A stretch of 64,000 bases of DNA. Source: Geobacter sp. UBA6151 (GTDB taxonomy: Bacteria; Desulfobacterota; Desulfuromonadia; Geobacterales; Pseudopelobacteraceae). Each line of letters begins with the position of its first letter. The stretch's first letter is position 1. Below the pieces are notes generated by a model, which saw nothing but the letters and a program-made list of their open reading frames with translations, ran no database searches and had not been told where the DNA came from. The position numbers were made by a program, and so were the translations under genes. Location of the stretch: NCBI GenBank assembly GCA_002423105.1, contig DIUT01000049.1, forward strand, positions 17,731 through 81,730, written 5' to 3'. This document shows positions 25,632 to 36,047 of the stretch, piece by piece.

Positions 25632-26192
25632 ATGCCCAAGGCCGGTTTACGACGTACATTGCTGCGCTGCCGTAGCGAGATGGTCCCGATTATCTGGCAA
25701 GCGGCAAGCAGGCTGGCCCAAGAGCGGCTTATGGCGCTTGAAGCATTTTCCGGAGCTGCATCTATTGCGCTCTATGCGCCGATCCGCAACGAAGTTGATA
25801 CCGCACTGATTTTTGATGAGGCCCGCCGTGACGGCAAGCGGGTGCTCTATCCAAGAGTCTGCAATGAAGAGATGCGGTTTCATGAAGTTGCACACGCTGA
25901 CGGTCTGGAGCAGGGAGCTTTCGGCATACTTGAACCCTGCAGAACCGGTGAAGGCCTTCCCCCTGATGCCGCCGACCTGATCGTGGTTCCGGGTGTTGCC
26001 TTTGATCTTTCCGGGCACCGGGTAGGATTCGGCAAAGGGTATTATGACCGTTTCTTGGCAACATTGCACAGGCCGGTAACTCTGGTGGGACTCTGTCATG
26101 ATTTCCAACTGCTGGAACGGGTTCCCAGCGAAGGGCATGACATCAGAATGCAGTATATCGTGACGGAACAGCGCGTGGTTGTTCCCGATTGA
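25632..26192 (+). CDS. fau: 5-formyltetrahydrofolate cyclo-ligase family protein
   Basis: Converts 5-formyl-THF to 5,10-methenyl-THF using ATP. The 186-residue protein has the early basic motif (KAGLRRTLLRCR), SIALYAPIRNEVDT, and the family signature VPGVAFDLSGHRVGFGKGYYDRFL. The ATG at 25632 follows GAAGG; an upstream TTG adds only four residues. It is next to 6S RNA. Confidence 0.94.
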   Translation: MPKAGLRRTLLRCRSEMVPIIWQAASRLAQERLMALEAFSGAASIALYAPIRNEVDTALIFDEARRDGKRVLYPRVCNEEMRFHEVAHADGLEQGAFGILEPCRTGEGLPPDAADLIVVPGVAFDLSGHRVGFGKGYYDRFLATLHRPVTLVGLCHDFQLLERVPSEGHDIRMQYIVTEQRVVVPD

Positions 26193-26253
26193 GACGTGAA
26201 GCAGGAACCGGCCCCACGGGCGGCCGGATGATCATATAGAAGGAGGATGCGGT

Positions 26254-27819
26254 ATGATGACCAGTATTATCATGGCGCTGGTAATTGTTGCGGTTGCCGG
26301 CGTAGCTTATTTTGCAGGAAATCGTTTCGGTCGCAAAAGCACGGAGGGGATTATTGGTCAGGCCGAGGAACTGGCGGCCAAGGTTCTGGAGGATGCGCGC
26401 CGGGAGGCCGATACGATCACCAAAGAGGCCGAACTGAAGGCCAAGGATTTGGCCCTGGCCGCAAAGGAACAAGCTGAGGGCGAACTTAAGGAAAAGAAGA
26501 AGGACATTCAATCCCAGGAAAAACGGCTACAGCAGAAAGAAGAGCATCTGGACAAGAAGGCGGTTCTGGTTGATCAAAAGGAGATGGACCTGCTGAAGAA
26601 GGAACAGGCGCTTACCGTTAAGGAACAAAGTGTTGTCAGCAAGGAAGATGAGTTATCCCGCGGTCTGGACCAGCAAAAGACCCGGCTGGAGCAAATTTCC
26701 GGCATGTCTGCGGAGGAAGCCAAAAATACGCTGGTGGAAGCGATGGAAAGCGAAGCACGCCATGATGCCGCCAAACGGATCAAGCTGATTGAGGACGAAG
26801 CGCGTGAAACGGCAGACAAAAAATCCAAGGAGATCATCGCCTCGGCCATTCAGCGCTACGCCGGTGAATATGTTTCGGAAAAATGCGTTTCGGTGGTGCC
26901 GTTGCCATCCGACGAGATGAAGGGACGAATTATCGGGCGTGAGGGCCGCAATATCCGCGCTTTAGAGGCTGCCACCGGCATTGACCTGATTATTGACGAC
27001 ACCCCGGAAGCGGTGATCCTCTCCGGCTTCAATCCGGTTCGCCGTGAGATTGCCCGCTTGTCTCTGGAGAAGCTGCTCTCCGATGGCCGCATCCATCCTG
27101 GCCGGATCGAAGAGGTTGTGGCCAAGTCCGAGGAAGAGGTGGAGAAAGCGATCAAAGAAGCCGGTGAACAGGCCGCCTTTGACCTGGGTGTTCACGGTAT
27201 CCATCCTGAAGTGCTCAAACTGGTGGGACGGCTCAAGTACCGTACCTCCTACACCCAGAACGTCTATCAGCACTCGCTGGAAGTGGCGTTCCTCTGCGGC
27301 ATCATGGCTGCCGAACTGGGTATCAACGTCAAGCAGGCCAAACGGGCCGGCCTGCTACACGACCTGGGCAAGGCGGTTGACCATGAGGTTGAAGGTTCAC
27401 ACGCGGTCATCGGCGCCGATCTGGCTCGCAAGTACGGAGAATCACCCAAGATCGTCCATGCCATTGCCGCCCACCACGAAGATGAAAAACCGTCCACCAT
27501 CCTGGCCGTACTGGTGCAGGCGGCAGACGCCTTGTCCGGCGCGCGACCCGGCGCACGGCGGGAGATGATGGAAAGCTATGTCAAGCGTCTGGAGGATCTG
27601 GAGCGGATCGCCACCTCCTTTGACGGCGTGCAGAGTTCCTTTGCCATCCAGGCCGGTCGTGAAATCCGGGTCATGGTCTCCAGTGAAAAGGTTTCTGACG
27701 ACCAGTCAGTACTGCTGGCCCGGGACATTGCCAAGAAGATTGAAAGCGAAATGACCTATCCCGGCATGATCAAAGTGAATGTGATCAGGGAAACCCGCTC
27801 CACAGAATACGCTCGCTAG
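26254..27819 (+). CDS. rny: ribonuclease Y
   Basis: Membrane-anchored endoribonuclease that starts mRNA decay. The 521-residue protein has an N-terminal membrane helix ([19 protein letters not shown]), a long coiled coil to about residue 200, a KH domain ([22 protein letters not shown]) and an HD domain with [19 protein letters not shown] precedes the ATG. Its stop overlaps the GTG start of the next gene. Confidence 0.97.
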   Translation: MMTSIIMALVIVAVAGVAYFAGNRFGRKSTEGIIGQAEELAAKVLEDARREADTITKEAELKAKDLALAAKEQAEGELKEKKKDIQSQEKRLQQKEEHLDKKAVLVDQKEMDLLKKEQALTVKEQSVVSKEDELSRGLDQQKTRLEQISGMSAEEAKNTLVEAMESEARHDAAKRIKLIEDEARETADKKSKEIIASAIQRYAGEYVSEKCVSVVPLPSDEMKGRIIGREGRNIRALEAATGIDLIIDDTPEAVILSGFNPVRREIARLSLEKLLSDGRIHPGRIEEVVAKSEEEVEKAIKEAGEQAAFDLGVHGIHPEVLKLVGRLKYRTSYTQNVYQHSLEVAFLCGIMAAELGINVKQAKRAGLLHDLGKAVDHEVEGSHAVIGADLARKYGESPKIVHAIAAHHEDEKPSTILAVLVQAADALSGARPGARREMMESYVKRLEDLERIATSFDGVQSSFAIQAGREIRVMVSSEKVSDDQSVLLARDIAKKIESEMTYPGMIKVNVIRETRSTEYAR

Positions 27820-28604
27820 TGTCAGTTCGCATCTTATTCATAGGTGACATCATCGGCAGCCCCGGACGGACCGCCATCAGCCGGGAATTACACCGGTTGG
27901 TGGACCGTCACGCCATAGATCTGGTCATTGCCAATGGCGAGAACGCGGCCGGCGGTTTCGGCATTACCCCGGATACGGCGGCAGAACTGTACCGCCAGGG
28001 AATCAACCTGCTAACCAGCGGCAACCATATCTGGGACAAAAAGGACAACAGCGGCTTCCTGGAGCGGGAGGAACGGATCATCCGCCCTTTGAACTACCCG
28101 CCCGGCACAGCTGGCCGCGGTTCCACGGTGGTGGAAACCCCCGGCGGCATCAAAGTCGGCGTGCTGAACCTGGAAGGGCGGGTTTACATGAAGAACCTGG
28201 ACTGCCCCTTCCGCACTGCCGATGCCGAGCTGGAACAGTTACGCAAAGCGACCTCCGTCATCCTGGTGGATATCCATGCCGAAGCCACCTCGGAAAAATC
28301 AGCTCTGGGCTGGTATCTTGATGGCCGTGTTTCTGCCGTGGTGGGTACGCACACCCATGTCCAGACCGCTGACGAACGGGTTCTGCCAGGCGGTACCGCC
28401 TACATCAGTGATGTGGGAATGACCGGCTCCTTTGATTCGGTAATCGGCCTTGACAAGGAACAGGCAATCCAGCGCTTCCTGACCCAGCAATCGATCAAGT
28501 TTGACGTGCCCAAGAAGGATCTACGGATCAACGCCGTCGTGATCGGAGTGGAAACCAAAACCGGCAAAGCGGTCAGTATCGAGAGAATAAATATAGCTTG
28601 TTAA
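27819..28604 (+). CDS. ymdB: YmdB-family metallophosphoesterase
   Basis: A 261-residue calcineurin-like phosphodiesterase; Bacillus YmdB hydrolyses cyclic nucleotides and pairs genetically with rny. Metal-ligand motifs are [32 protein letters not shown] and [11 protein letters not shown]. The GTG start at 27819 sits inside the rny stop (TAGTG), indicating coupling. Confidence 0.93.
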   Translation: MSVRILFIGDIIGSPGRTAISRELHRLVDRHAIDLVIANGENAAGGFGITPDTAAELYRQGINLLTSGNHIWDKKDNSGFLEREERIIRPLNYPPGTAGRGSTVVETPGGIKVGVLNLEGRVYMKNLDCPFRTADAELEQLRKATSVILVDIHAEATSEKSALGWYLDGRVSAVVGTHTHVQTADERVLPGGTAYISDVGMTGSFDSVIGLDKEQAIQRFLTQQSIKFDVPKKDLRINAVVIGVETKTGKAVSIERINIAC

Positions 28605-28623
28605 GGATAGCAAGGAGCAAGGA

Positions 28624-29829
28624 ATGAGCGGAACCGTTGCCGAACAGATGGCCGTCATCAAACGCGGCTGTGTTGAACTGCTGGTCGAGAAGGAACTGGA
28701 AGACAAACTGGCCACAGGCCGCCCGCTGATCATCAAGGCCGGCTTCGACCCCACTGCGCCGGACCTGCACCTGGGTCACACCGTGCTGATCCAGAAACTG
28801 CGCCAGTTTCAGCAGTTGGGCCATGATGTGCACTTCCTGATCGGCGATTTCACCGGCATGATCGGTGATCCCACCGGCAAGTCAGAAACCCGCAAGGTGC
28901 TGACCCGCGAGGATGTGCTGCGTAACGCCGAGACTTACAAGGAACAGGTTTTCAAAATTCTCGATCCCGGGAAAACCAAGGTGGTCTTCAACTCCTCCTG
29001 GCTGAACGAGCTGGGCTGCGGCGGCATGATCGCCCTGGCTTCCAAGTACACCGTGGCCCGCATGCTGGAGCGGGACGACTTCCACAAGCGCTACACCGGC
29101 CAGCAGCCGATCGCCATCCACGAATTCCTCTATCCCCTGATCCAAGGTTACGACTCGGTGGCCATGAAGGCCGACGTGGAACTGGGCGGTACCGACCAGA
29201 AATTCAACTTGTTAATGGGCCGCGAGCTGCAACGGGAGTGGGGCCAGCCCCCCCAGTGCGTCCTGACCATGCCGCTTCTGGAAGGACTGGACGGAGTCAA
29301 CAAAATGTCCAAGTCCCTGGGCAACTACATCGGCATCAGTGAAACCCCGGACGAGATATTCGGCAAGGTAATGTCCATCTCCGACGTGCTGATGGTCCGC
29401 TACTACGAGCTGCTCTCCGACATGAGCATTGCTGACTTCGAAAAGCTGAAGAGCGGACTGGCTGACGGCTCCGTCCACCCCATGGCAGCTAAAAAGGCCC
29501 TGGGCCGCGAGATCGTCAGCCGTTTCCATGGCGCCAGAACTGGCGAGCAGGCAGAGGAAAACTTTGTCAAGCGTTTCAAGGAAAACGAGATACCGGAGGA
29601 TATGCCCCAGGTTAGCTACAGCACCGCTGATTGCCCGCTGCTGCTGGCCAAGGCATTGACCGAGGTCGGCTTAACCAAATCCAACGGCGAGGCCCGTCGC
29701 TCCATAGATCAGGGCGGGGTCAAACTGAACGGCGAGAAGGTTTCCAACACCAACCTGGAACTGACCGCCAATGGCGAGTATATCGTCCAGATCGGCAAGC
29801 GCCGCTTTGTACGGATCGTTATTGCCTGA
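28624..29829 (+). CDS. tyrS: tyrosyl-tRNA synthetase
   Basis: Charges tRNA-Tyr. The 401-residue protein has the class I HIGH motif as HLGHT (in [10 protein letters not shown]), KMSKS in [10 protein letters not shown], and a C-terminal S4 RNA-binding domain ([15 protein letters not shown]). GCAAGGA precedes the ATG. A very strong hairpin follows. Confidence 0.97.
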   Translation: MSGTVAEQMAVIKRGCVELLVEKELEDKLATGRPLIIKAGFDPTAPDLHLGHTVLIQKLRQFQQLGHDVHFLIGDFTGMIGDPTGKSETRKVLTREDVLRNAETYKEQVFKILDPGKTKVVFNSSWLNELGCGGMIALASKYTVARMLERDDFHKRYTGQQPIAIHEFLYPLIQGYDSVAMKADVELGGTDQKFNLLMGRELQREWGQPPQCVLTMPLLEGLDGVNKMSKSLGNYIGISETPDEIFGKVMSISDVLMVRYYELLSDMSIADFEKLKSGLADGSVHPMAAKKALGREIVSRFHGARTGEQAEENFVKRFKENEIPEDMPQVSYSTADCPLLLAKALTEVGLTKSNGEARRSIDQGGVKLNGEKVSNTNLELTANGEYIVQIGKRRFVRIVIA

Positions 29830-29849
29830 AAAGGGCAACAACGCAGAAA

Positions 29850-29902
29850 GCATCGCATAAAAAAGGGACAGCCCCACAGGCTGTCCCTTTTTTATGCGAT
29901 GC
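29850..29902 (+). terminator. strong terminator after tyrS
   Basis: A perfect 24-bp inverted repeat (29850-29873 with 29879-29902) with loop ccaca. The T-run is inside the arm (cccttttttat), so the working terminator is the inner part; it can act in both directions. Confidence 0.85.
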
Positions 29903-30041
29903 ACCGCCCCCTGAACTGGCATCCTCGGCAATCTGTGTTATGCTTGCAACAGTACCGACAATCGCTGATTTTAATGCTGACCACACAGCGCCATTTCTAC
30001 TGAATCGCTAGCAAGCACCTACATTTTCCACTGGGGGATCT

Positions 30042-30746
30042 ATGTTCAAAATATTCATAGCAGCCGCTATTGCCACGGGAGCACTGGCGGTGAACTTTGT
30101 CGGTGCTTCAGCTCCGGCTTCATCGATTTCTCCTGATGAAGCGCTGAAAAAACTTATGGATGGCAACAAGCGATATATGAATGGCGAGCTTACCCTGGCC
30201 CAACGCAGCACCAGCGAATCAAGAAAGAGTCTGGCAACATCTCAAAGTCCTTCAACGATTATTCTCTCCTGCTCAGACTCCCGCGTACCACCGGAGCTCT
30301 TATTCGATCAGGGATTGGGTGAGATATTTGTCGTCCGTGTGGCCGGCAACATTCCGGACCCGGTAATACTTGGCAGTATTGAATACGCTGCCGAACATCT
30401 TGGTTCTTCACTGATTGTCGTTCTTGGCCATGAGCGGTGTGGCGCGGTTAAGGCCACTGTTGACAGCAAAGGCAGGGGACATGGAAATATCGGCGCTATT
30501 GTCAAAACCATTTCTCCCGCTCTGAAAGTGGCACTACAGAGTTGTGCCGCCTGTGAAGATGACAAGAAATGTGCTGATACAAAAAAGGCGGCGTTCGTTG
30601 AATGCGTCATTGACGCCAACGTCAAGATGGTTGCCGCAAACCTTACCAGGAAGTCGAAGGTGTTGAGGCATCTGACCGAGCAGAAAAAAATACGGATAGT
30701 ATCAGGCAAGTATGACCTTGATAACGGCAAGGTAACGCTTTACTAA
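30042..30746 (+). CDS. beta-carbonic anhydrase, exported
   Basis: Interconverts CO2 and bicarbonate. A signal-like N-terminus (MFKIFIAAAIATGALAVNFVG) suggests a periplasmic enzyme. The zinc site is C77, D79 and R81 in CSDSRVPPE plus H130 and C133 in GHERCGAV, as in beta-class enzymes. A short cysteine-containing insert (SCAACEDDKKCADTKKAAF, about residues 167-185) sits before the C-terminal strand. It lies alone between tyrS and a lipoprotein gene on the other strand. Confidence 0.93.
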   Translation: MFKIFIAAAIATGALAVNFVGASAPASSISPDEALKKLMDGNKRYMNGELTLAQRSTSESRKSLATSQSPSTIILSCSDSRVPPELLFDQGLGEIFVVRVAGNIPDPVILGSIEYAAEHLGSSLIVVLGHERCGAVKATVDSKGRGHGNIGAIVKTISPALKVALQSCAACEDDKKCADTKKAAFVECVIDANVKMVAANLTRKSKVLRHLTEQKKIRIVSGKYDLDNGKVTLY

Positions 30747-30804
30747 TTCATAGGGCAGCAATCGCTTATGGTTTCCTCCCTCATCAAAACAAATTATATA
30801 GCTG

Positions 30805-31410
30805 TTACGGTGTGAGCCCGTCGGAAATGTTCGACCGCTGCAATTCGGCGCCACTGCCATTGACGGCTGCAACTTGGTAGTAATAGCTAGTCCCGACCGC
30901 CACGGTGGTGTCCAGATAGGTGGTTATAGTAATGTCAGAGTGCAACAGGGTGAGATTGGTGGCCGATGTTCCGCGATATATCCTGTAGCTGACAGCACCG
31001 CTTACAGTAGCCCATGAGAGGGACACGCCAGTTCCTGAAATGGAACCTACCAGGGCAAACGACCCTCCTGAAGCAGTTGCCTGGATTTCGTTCGAGGCGT
31101 TTGACGAGCCGTCGTCATTTTTGGCGGTCACCTGGTAGTAGTAGGTGGTTCCGCCAACCGTCGAGTTGTCTGTATAGGTTGTTACAGTAATATCCGTTGC
31201 AACCCGGGTTTTAGAGCTGAGCCCGCCAGACGTAGTACCCCGGTAGACACTGTAGCTTTTTGCGTTGGATACGGCTGACCAACTGAGAGTAATCGGATTG
31301 TTGGAGGTTACGGATAGACCTTTGGGAGTTTCCGGGGTATCGCCGCAACCTGTCAGCAGCAGAACTGTTATGGCCAGCAGCAGCACCGTGATGGTATTTA
31401 CGGGTTTCAT
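30805..31410 (-). CDS. lipoprotein with two fibronectin type III domains
   Basis: A lipobox LLLTGC places the mature protein on a membrane. After a short linker come two FN3 domains, each with the pattern LSWSAVSNAKSYSVYRGT...TTYYYQVTAKN and LSWATVSGAVSYRIYRGT...SYYYQVAAVN. It is 201 residues and acts as a simple adhesive or scaffolding surface protein at most; no enzyme domain. It converges with the carbonic anhydrase gene. Confidence 0.85.
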   Translation of the reverse strand: MKPVNTITVLLLAITVLLLTGCGDTPETPKGLSVTSNNPITLSWSAVSNAKSYSVYRGTTSGGLSSKTRVATDITVTTYTDNSTVGGTTYYYQVTAKNDDGSSNASNEIQATASGGSFALVGSISGTGVSLSWATVSGAVSYRIYRGTSATNLTLLHSDITITTYLDTTVAVGTSYYYQVAAVNGSGAELQRSNISDGLTP

Positions 31411-31608
31411 GGATATCTCCTTTATTATCCCCGATCATATCGGTTTGATGAGAATTTAAAATACAGTATATTCAACTACCCTGCGAATAAACCACATAAT
31501 ACTACCATACACAGACTATCTGTCCAACCACGGAATTTTACTCGAAAAACCTCCTGTCCTTTGGTAGTTTACAACAATTATTGCTGATACAGCGGGACGA
31601 GGATAGTA

Positions 31609-32805
31609 ATGGAACAACGGATAGTGGGAGCAGAAACAGTCAGAATGCTGGAGTTGGGGCATCCCTGGGTAATTGCCGACAACTTCACCAAACGCTGGCC
31701 CAGTGGCAGAGCTGGTGATCTGGTGCAGTTGATCGATGAGCGAGGCAAAATGCTGGCAACAGCACTGCTGGACCCGGCGGACCGGGTAGTGGCGCGGGTG
31801 CTTTCCCGCTTGCCGATGCAGCTTGACCGGAACTGGCTGAAAAAAAGGTTACAGACAGCTCTTGCCCTGCGGGAGAACCATCTCGACCTGACTGGCACCA
31901 ATGCCTACCGGCTGGTAAACGGCGAGGGGGACGGTTTACCAGGCCTGACCATTGACCGCTACGCCGATTACCTGATGGTACAACTCTACTGCGAAGGCTG
32001 GCGGTCCTTCCTTCCGCTGCTGACCGTCACCTTGCAGGAACTGCTAAGTCCGGTCGGCATCTACGAGAAAGCCCGCCCCCAGAATACCCGTGAACTGGAG
32101 GCGGCCAGTGACAGCAAAAAGTACGGCAGGCTGCTGGCAGGCACTGCTGCGCCACATCACCTGAAGGTGCAGGAAAACAACCTGACCTTTTTGGTATCAA
32201 TGGAAGAAGGTCTCAACACCGGCCTGTTTCTGGATCAGCGGGAAAACCGCCGGGCACTGCTGGCCCGTATACCCGGCAAGCGCTTTCTTAACCTCTTTGC
32301 CTACACCGGCGCTTTTTCCGTGGCAGCCGCAGCAGCCGGAGCCACTCAGGTTACCTCGGTGGATGTCTCGCCAAGCTATACCGATTGGAACCGTGCTAAT
32401 TTTGAAGCCAACCGGATTAACCCAAAAAAACACCGCTTCCTGGTTGGGGACTGCATGGCAAAGCTGGTGGAACTGAAAGCGGCCAATGAGCGTTTTGACT
32501 GCATCCTGATGGACCCGCCTTCCTTCTCCACCACCGGCAAGGGGCGCTTTACCACCCGGGGCGGCACCAGCGACCTGGTGGCTGCAAGCCTGCCGTTACT
32601 GGTTGATGGAGGTTTGCTGATCTGCTCATCCAACCACCAAAAGACTGATCTGGCCGACTACCTGAAGGAACTGCGCCGCGGCGCTTTGCAGGCCAAGATG
32701 GAGTTGCGGGTGATCAAGCAACGCGGACAGTCGGCGGATTTTCCCTTTCCGGTCACCTTCCCGGAAGGGCGCTATCTGAAGTATCTGGTCTGCTCAAAGA
32801 GCTAA
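31609..32805 (+). CDS. rlmI: class I SAM-dependent rRNA methyltransferase (RlmI-like)
   Basis: Probable 23S rRNA cytosine C5 methyltransferase. The 398-residue protein has an N-terminal PUA-like domain (LELGHPWVIADNF...), an EEHD-like middle region (YRLVNGEGDGLPGLTIDRY), and the Rossmann methyltransferase core: LNLFAYTGAFSVAAAAAGA, SVDVSPSYTDW and ILMDPPSFS. Length matches RlmI. Whether it modifies C1962 exactly is not shown by the sequence. Confidence 0.88.
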   Translation: MEQRIVGAETVRMLELGHPWVIADNFTKRWPSGRAGDLVQLIDERGKMLATALLDPADRVVARVLSRLPMQLDRNWLKKRLQTALALRENHLDLTGTNAYRLVNGEGDGLPGLTIDRYADYLMVQLYCEGWRSFLPLLTVTLQELLSPVGIYEKARPQNTRELEAASDSKKYGRLLAGTAAPHHLKVQENNLTFLVSMEEGLNTGLFLDQRENRRALLARIPGKRFLNLFAYTGAFSVAAAAAGATQVTSVDVSPSYTDWNRANFEANRINPKKHRFLVGDCMAKLVELKAANERFDCILMDPPSFSTTGKGRFTTRGGTSDLVAASLPLLVDGGLLICSSNHQKTDLADYLKELRRGALQAKMELRVIKQRGQSADFPFPVTFPEGRYLKYLVCSKS

Positions 32806-32846
32806 ACCCAGAAAACCTTGCCTCTCACAAAGGAACAAGTCTCAAA

Positions 32847-32913
32847 GAAAGTAGCGTCTTACGAAAAGACGTCCACCTACCATTACGTTTTGTGGGTCTT
32901 TTTTTACACCTAC
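32847..32913 (+). terminator. possible terminator between rlmI and the holin-like gene
   Basis: A small stem cgtctt/aagacg (about 32849-32865) is followed by a second weak stem ending ttttgtgggtcttttttt. The long T-run supports termination, but the pairing is imperfect. Confidence 0.4.
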
Positions 32914-32995
32914 TGTTTTTTACTGTTATTCTTGGTGCGCTTTGTGAGCTTTGTGTGAACAAATGTCATTTGGGGTTAAAACAAGGAGGAACAAC

Positions 32996-33328
32996 ATGGG
33001 ATTTTTAATCAACTGGCTGGTTTCCGGCTTGGCTATCGTTATTGCCGCCTACCTGCTGCCCGGTATCAGGCTGACCGGTTTCTTTGCCGCTCTGGTAACG
33101 GCACTGGTGCTGGGTCTGATCAACGCCGTAATCAAGCCGGTATTACTGTTGCTGACTCTGCCGATTAACATTCTGACCCTGGGACTGTTCACCCTGGTGG
33201 TCAACGCCCTGCTGATTCTGCTGACTGCCAAGATCGTGCCCGGTTTTCAGGTGGACGGCTTCTGGTGGGCCTTGGCCTTTAGTGTGGTGTTGGCCCTGGT
33301 TAACTTTGGTTTGAGCATTTTCAAATAG
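32996..33328 (+). CDS. four-helix membrane protein, phage-holin-like family (PF04020 type)
   Basis: A 110-residue protein of four predicted membrane helices with the family pattern [21 protein letters not shown] and [19 protein letters not shown]. Function is unknown despite the name; members occur in many bacterial genomes without phage. AAGGAGG precedes the ATG at 32996. Its stop overlaps the next start. Confidence 0.85.
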   Translation: MGFLINWLVSGLAIVIAAYLLPGIRLTGFFAALVTALVLGLINAVIKPVLLLLTLPINILTLGLFTLVVNALLILLTAKIVPGFQVDGFWWALAFSVVLALVNFGLSIFK

Positions 33329-33330
33329 TG

Positions 33331-33651
33331 ATGATTGAGATTAATGAAGCCGATATCCAGGTGGAGTTTTACCGCGGTTCCGGCCCTGGCGGCCAGCACC
33401 GCAACACCACCGATTCTGCTGTGCGGATCCGGCATCTGCCAACAGGTATCGTGGTACATGCAGCAGAGAACCGCTCCCAGTTACGAAACCGTGAAGTTGC
33501 TATGGAGCGTTTGCGTGCCGCACTGGAGAAGCGCAACAAGAAGGTAAAAAAGCGGATTGCCACCAAGGTTTCCAAGGGCCAGAAGGAAAAACGACTGACG
33601 GATAAACGGATGGCGGCATTGCGTAAGAGACTGCGCAGGCCGGAAGATTAG
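33331..33651 (+). CDS. stand-alone GGQ-domain protein (ArfB-like peptide release factor family)
   Basis: A 106-residue protein with the peptidyl-tRNA hydrolysis motif [10 protein letters not shown] and a lysine/arginine-rich tail ([22 protein letters not shown]). It lacks the codon-recognition domains of RF1/RF2. ArfB (YaeJ) proteins rescue stalled ribosomes with a similar layout, but their basic tail inserts into the mRNA channel; here the tail is compatible, not proof. A GTG at 33328 overlaps the preceding stop; the ATG at 33331 is preferred. Confidence 0.82.
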   Translation: MIEINEADIQVEFYRGSGPGGQHRNTTDSAVRIRHLPTGIVVHAAENRSQLRNREVAMERLRAALEKRNKKVKKRIATKVSKGQKEKRLTDKRMAALRKRLRRPED

Positions 33652-33657
33652 ACGAGA

Positions 33658-33692
33658 ACAGCCCGCCACCGGAAGACCGGCAGCGGGCTGTT
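33658..33692. terminator. hairpin between convergent genes
   Basis: aacagcccgc (33658-33667) pairs with gcgggctgtt (33683-33692), with an inner ccgg/ccgg pair. No clear T-run; likely a bidirectional terminator between the GGQ gene and the NifU-like gene. Confidence 0.55.
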
Positions 33693-33714
33693 AGCTCATC
33701 GTCAGCAATGATGA

Positions 33715-33939
33715 CTAGCGGACCTGCTGCACCTCAACAATCTCAGGAATCTGCTCCTTGATCGCTTTCTCGATTCCCATTTTGAGGGTCATGGTGGACA
33801 TGGGGCAGGAACCACACGCCCCTTGCAGCCTGACCTTGACGATATTGTCAGCCGTTACCTCCACCAGTTCCACATCACCGCCGTCGCGCTGTAGCATGGG
33901 ACGGACCTGCTCTAAAACTGCCTGTACTTTTTCAAGCAT
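33715..33939 (-). CDS. NifU-like C-terminal domain Fe-S carrier
   Basis: A 74-residue single-domain protein with [18 protein letters not shown], the CxxC Fe-S binding motif of the NifU C-terminal domain (Nfu). It carries Fe-S clusters to apoproteins. The start has AGGAG upstream. Confidence 0.93.
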   Translation of the reverse strand: MLEKVQAVLEQVRPMLQRDGGDVELVEVTADNIVKVRLQGACGSCPMSTMTLKMGIEKAIKEQIPEIVEVQQVR

Positions 33940-34061
33940 TGTACATCTCCTTTGTGATACTCGGCGTAAGCTATCCGCCGGATGAGTTTTAACTTCCTTA
34001 TTTCCGTATAGCTGTTTTTACCGGAAAATGCACGGGGAAATCAAACCCGGGAGCGCCCAAG

Positions 34062-35018
34062 CTATTTCTGATGTATGGCAGAGAGCTGCCAACTGCCATT
34101 TCCGACAGGCCTGGTAAATGTCCAGTACTCTTCAAAGCGTACAGGCTCTGTTTTGCTGCCTTCAACCACTGCTCCGCTACTTTCATCGGTCGTATAATCC
34201 AGCAGATTGGCTTGAATCAGGGTTGTAAGGTAATCCTGTCCGGACTCCTGCCATGCCTCGGCAATTTCAACCTTTCTTACAGCAATATTTTCCAGTCTGT
34301 TGACCCGTCCATCTTTCAGCAATTTATCAATATCACCCTGAAAAATCTGTCGCATCTCTTCAGTAAGCATACCGGAAACCGATGATAGATCGCGGTTCAT
34401 CCAGGCAGCCTGGATTCTGAAGAAACGGTCCATGGCGGTGTCATTGAAGGCAGCTTCGCTAAAACCGGGGTCCATCTGGCGGATATGGGTTATGCCACTA
34501 TCAAGCTCAGCGCTAGAGGGCTCAAGCGCCTGATAGGCAACTGGCTCAGCACGCAGCACATCAACTGGCGCATTCCCCTGATATCCTGTGGCAGGCTGCA
34601 TGCTCTCTGCCCGCTTGCGTTGCATAAAGCGGTAGAGAAAATAGCCTGCTCCGGCCAGCAGCAGTATTGGGAACAGGCCCATTCCGCCCCCACCGCCCAT
34701 GCCGCCGGTTCCGGCGCCGGCAAAGCTGCTAAACAGCATACTGCCCAACATACCCCCCATCAGACCGCCCGCCATGCTCCGTAAAAAACCACCGCCTGCC
34801 TGTGGTTGCTGCATTTGACCGGGCGCGGGAGCTGCCTGCTGCCGCTGCTGACTGGGCTGCGTACTTGGCGATGCCGGTTTGGTGTAGGTACGGGAACCAC
34901 GGCTGCCCATCGAACGGCTGCCACCACCCCTGGCGTGGGCGTTCAGCTCCATAACCGTGATGCTTAAAAACAGGGCCGCTACAACTACTGCAAACACTCT
35001 TCCAATCTGTCGTTTCAT
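34062..35018 (-). CDS. Tim44-domain membrane protein
   Basis: A 318-residue protein with a signal or membrane helix (RVFAVVVAALFLSITVMELNAHA), a low-complexity Gly/Ser/Gln/Pro region, a second hydrophobic stretch (GLFPILLLAGAGYFLYRFM), and a C-terminal Tim44-like domain (ITHIRQMDPGFSEAAFNDTAMDRFF...EEYWTFTRPVGNGSWQLSAI). Tim44-like bacterial proteins are of uncertain role. It follows the TerC gene after 63 bp and could share its transcript. Confidence 0.82.
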   Translation of the reverse strand: MKRQIGRVFAVVVAALFLSITVMELNAHARGGGSRSMGSRGSRTYTKPASPSTQPSQQRQQAAPAPGQMQQPQAGGGFLRSMAGGLMGGMLGSMLFSSFAGAGTGGMGGGGGMGLFPILLLAGAGYFLYRFMQRKRAESMQPATGYQGNAPVDVLRAEPVAYQALEPSSAELDSGITHIRQMDPGFSEAAFNDTAMDRFFRIQAAWMNRDLSSVSGMLTEEMRQIFQGDIDKLLKDGRVNRLENIAVRKVEIAEAWQESGQDYLTTLIQANLLDYTTDESSGAVVEGSKTEPVRFEEYWTFTRPVGNGSWQLSAIHQK

Positions 35019-35081
35019 TGATAAGACTCCTTTTGTGGTTAATCATCTGAAAATATGCTGCGGGAAAGCTGCAAACTACTA

Positions 35082-36047
35082 TTAAGCTTCATCAGGTAAA
35101 GCCGTGCTGCTGACTGCACACTCCTTTGCTGATGCTGCTTCACGGTTAACCATAAGCGACACGCATATTGCTACCACAAGACTCAGGATTATGACCGCCA
35201 GGGACAGGGCGATCGGCACATGTATGCCCAGCATGATCAAAATCATCTTGACACCGACAAAGGCCAGGATGAACGAGATGCCGAACTTGAGGTAGATGAA
35301 CATGCCCATGACGTTAGCCAGCAGAAAATAGAGCGCCCGCAAACCCATGATGGCAAACACATTGGAGGTCAGCACGATAAACGGATCAAGGGTGATGGCA
35401 AAAATGGCCGGGATTGAATCCAGGGCAAAGACCAGATCAGTACCTTCCACCACCAGCAACACCATGAACAGGGGACTGGCGATCCAGAGCCCCATGCGGC
35501 GAGTGACAAACCAGTCGCCCCGGATCTGTTTTGTCATCGGCACAAATCTGCGGGTCAGGCGCACCAGCAGGTTATTGTCCGGGTCCATTTTGTGCTCACC
35601 GCCAAAGGCCATCTTCCAGGCAGTGTACAGCAAAACCGCGCCGAAAATATAAAAGAGCCACTGAAAGCGCTCCAGCAGTTCCGCACCGACAAAAATGAAC
35701 AGCACCCGCATGATCAGCGCGCCCAAAATACCCCACTTCAGCACCCGCGCCTGCAACTCGCCACGTACACCAAAAACGGTAAAGATCATGATGAACACAA
35801 ACAGGTTGTCCACTGACAGCGATTTTTCAATCAGATAGCCGGTCAAAAATTCAAGGGCCTGCTGCTTGCCGAGCATAATATAGATGCCCGCATTAAACAC
35901 TAGGGCAAGACAGATCCAGACCAGACTCCAGCCCAGGGCCTCCTTGAACGAAACCTGATGACTTTTGCGGTTCATCCCCAGGTCAACCGCCAGCATAATG
36001 CCCACAAGCACGATAAAGCTGCCCCACATAATGGTGGATGAGGTCAT
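35082..36047 (-). CDS. TerC/Alx-family membrane protein (probable Mn2+ exporter)
   Basis: A 321-residue multi-helix protein. Family motifs are LTGYLIEKSLSVDNLFVFIMIF and VEGTDLVFALDSIPAIFAIT, with conserved acidic residues in the membrane. TerC/Alx proteins are commonly controlled by yybP-ykoY manganese riboswitches and export Mn2+; such an element heads this operon. Its ATG overlaps the DedA stop. Confidence 0.93.
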   Translation of the reverse strand: MTSSTIMWGSFIVLVGIMLAVDLGMNRKSHQVSFKEALGWSLVWICLALVFNAGIYIMLGKQQALEFLTGYLIEKSLSVDNLFVFIMIFTVFGVRGELQARVLKWGILGALIMRVLFIFVGAELLERFQWLFYIFGAVLLYTAWKMAFGGEHKMDPDNNLLVRLTRRFVPMTKQIRGDWFVTRRMGLWIASPLFMVLLVVEGTDLVFALDSIPAIFAITLDPFIVLTSNVFAIMGLRALYFLLANVMGMFIYLKFGISFILAFVGVKMILIMLGIHVPIALSLAVIILSLVVAICVSLMVNREAASAKECAVSSTALPDEA

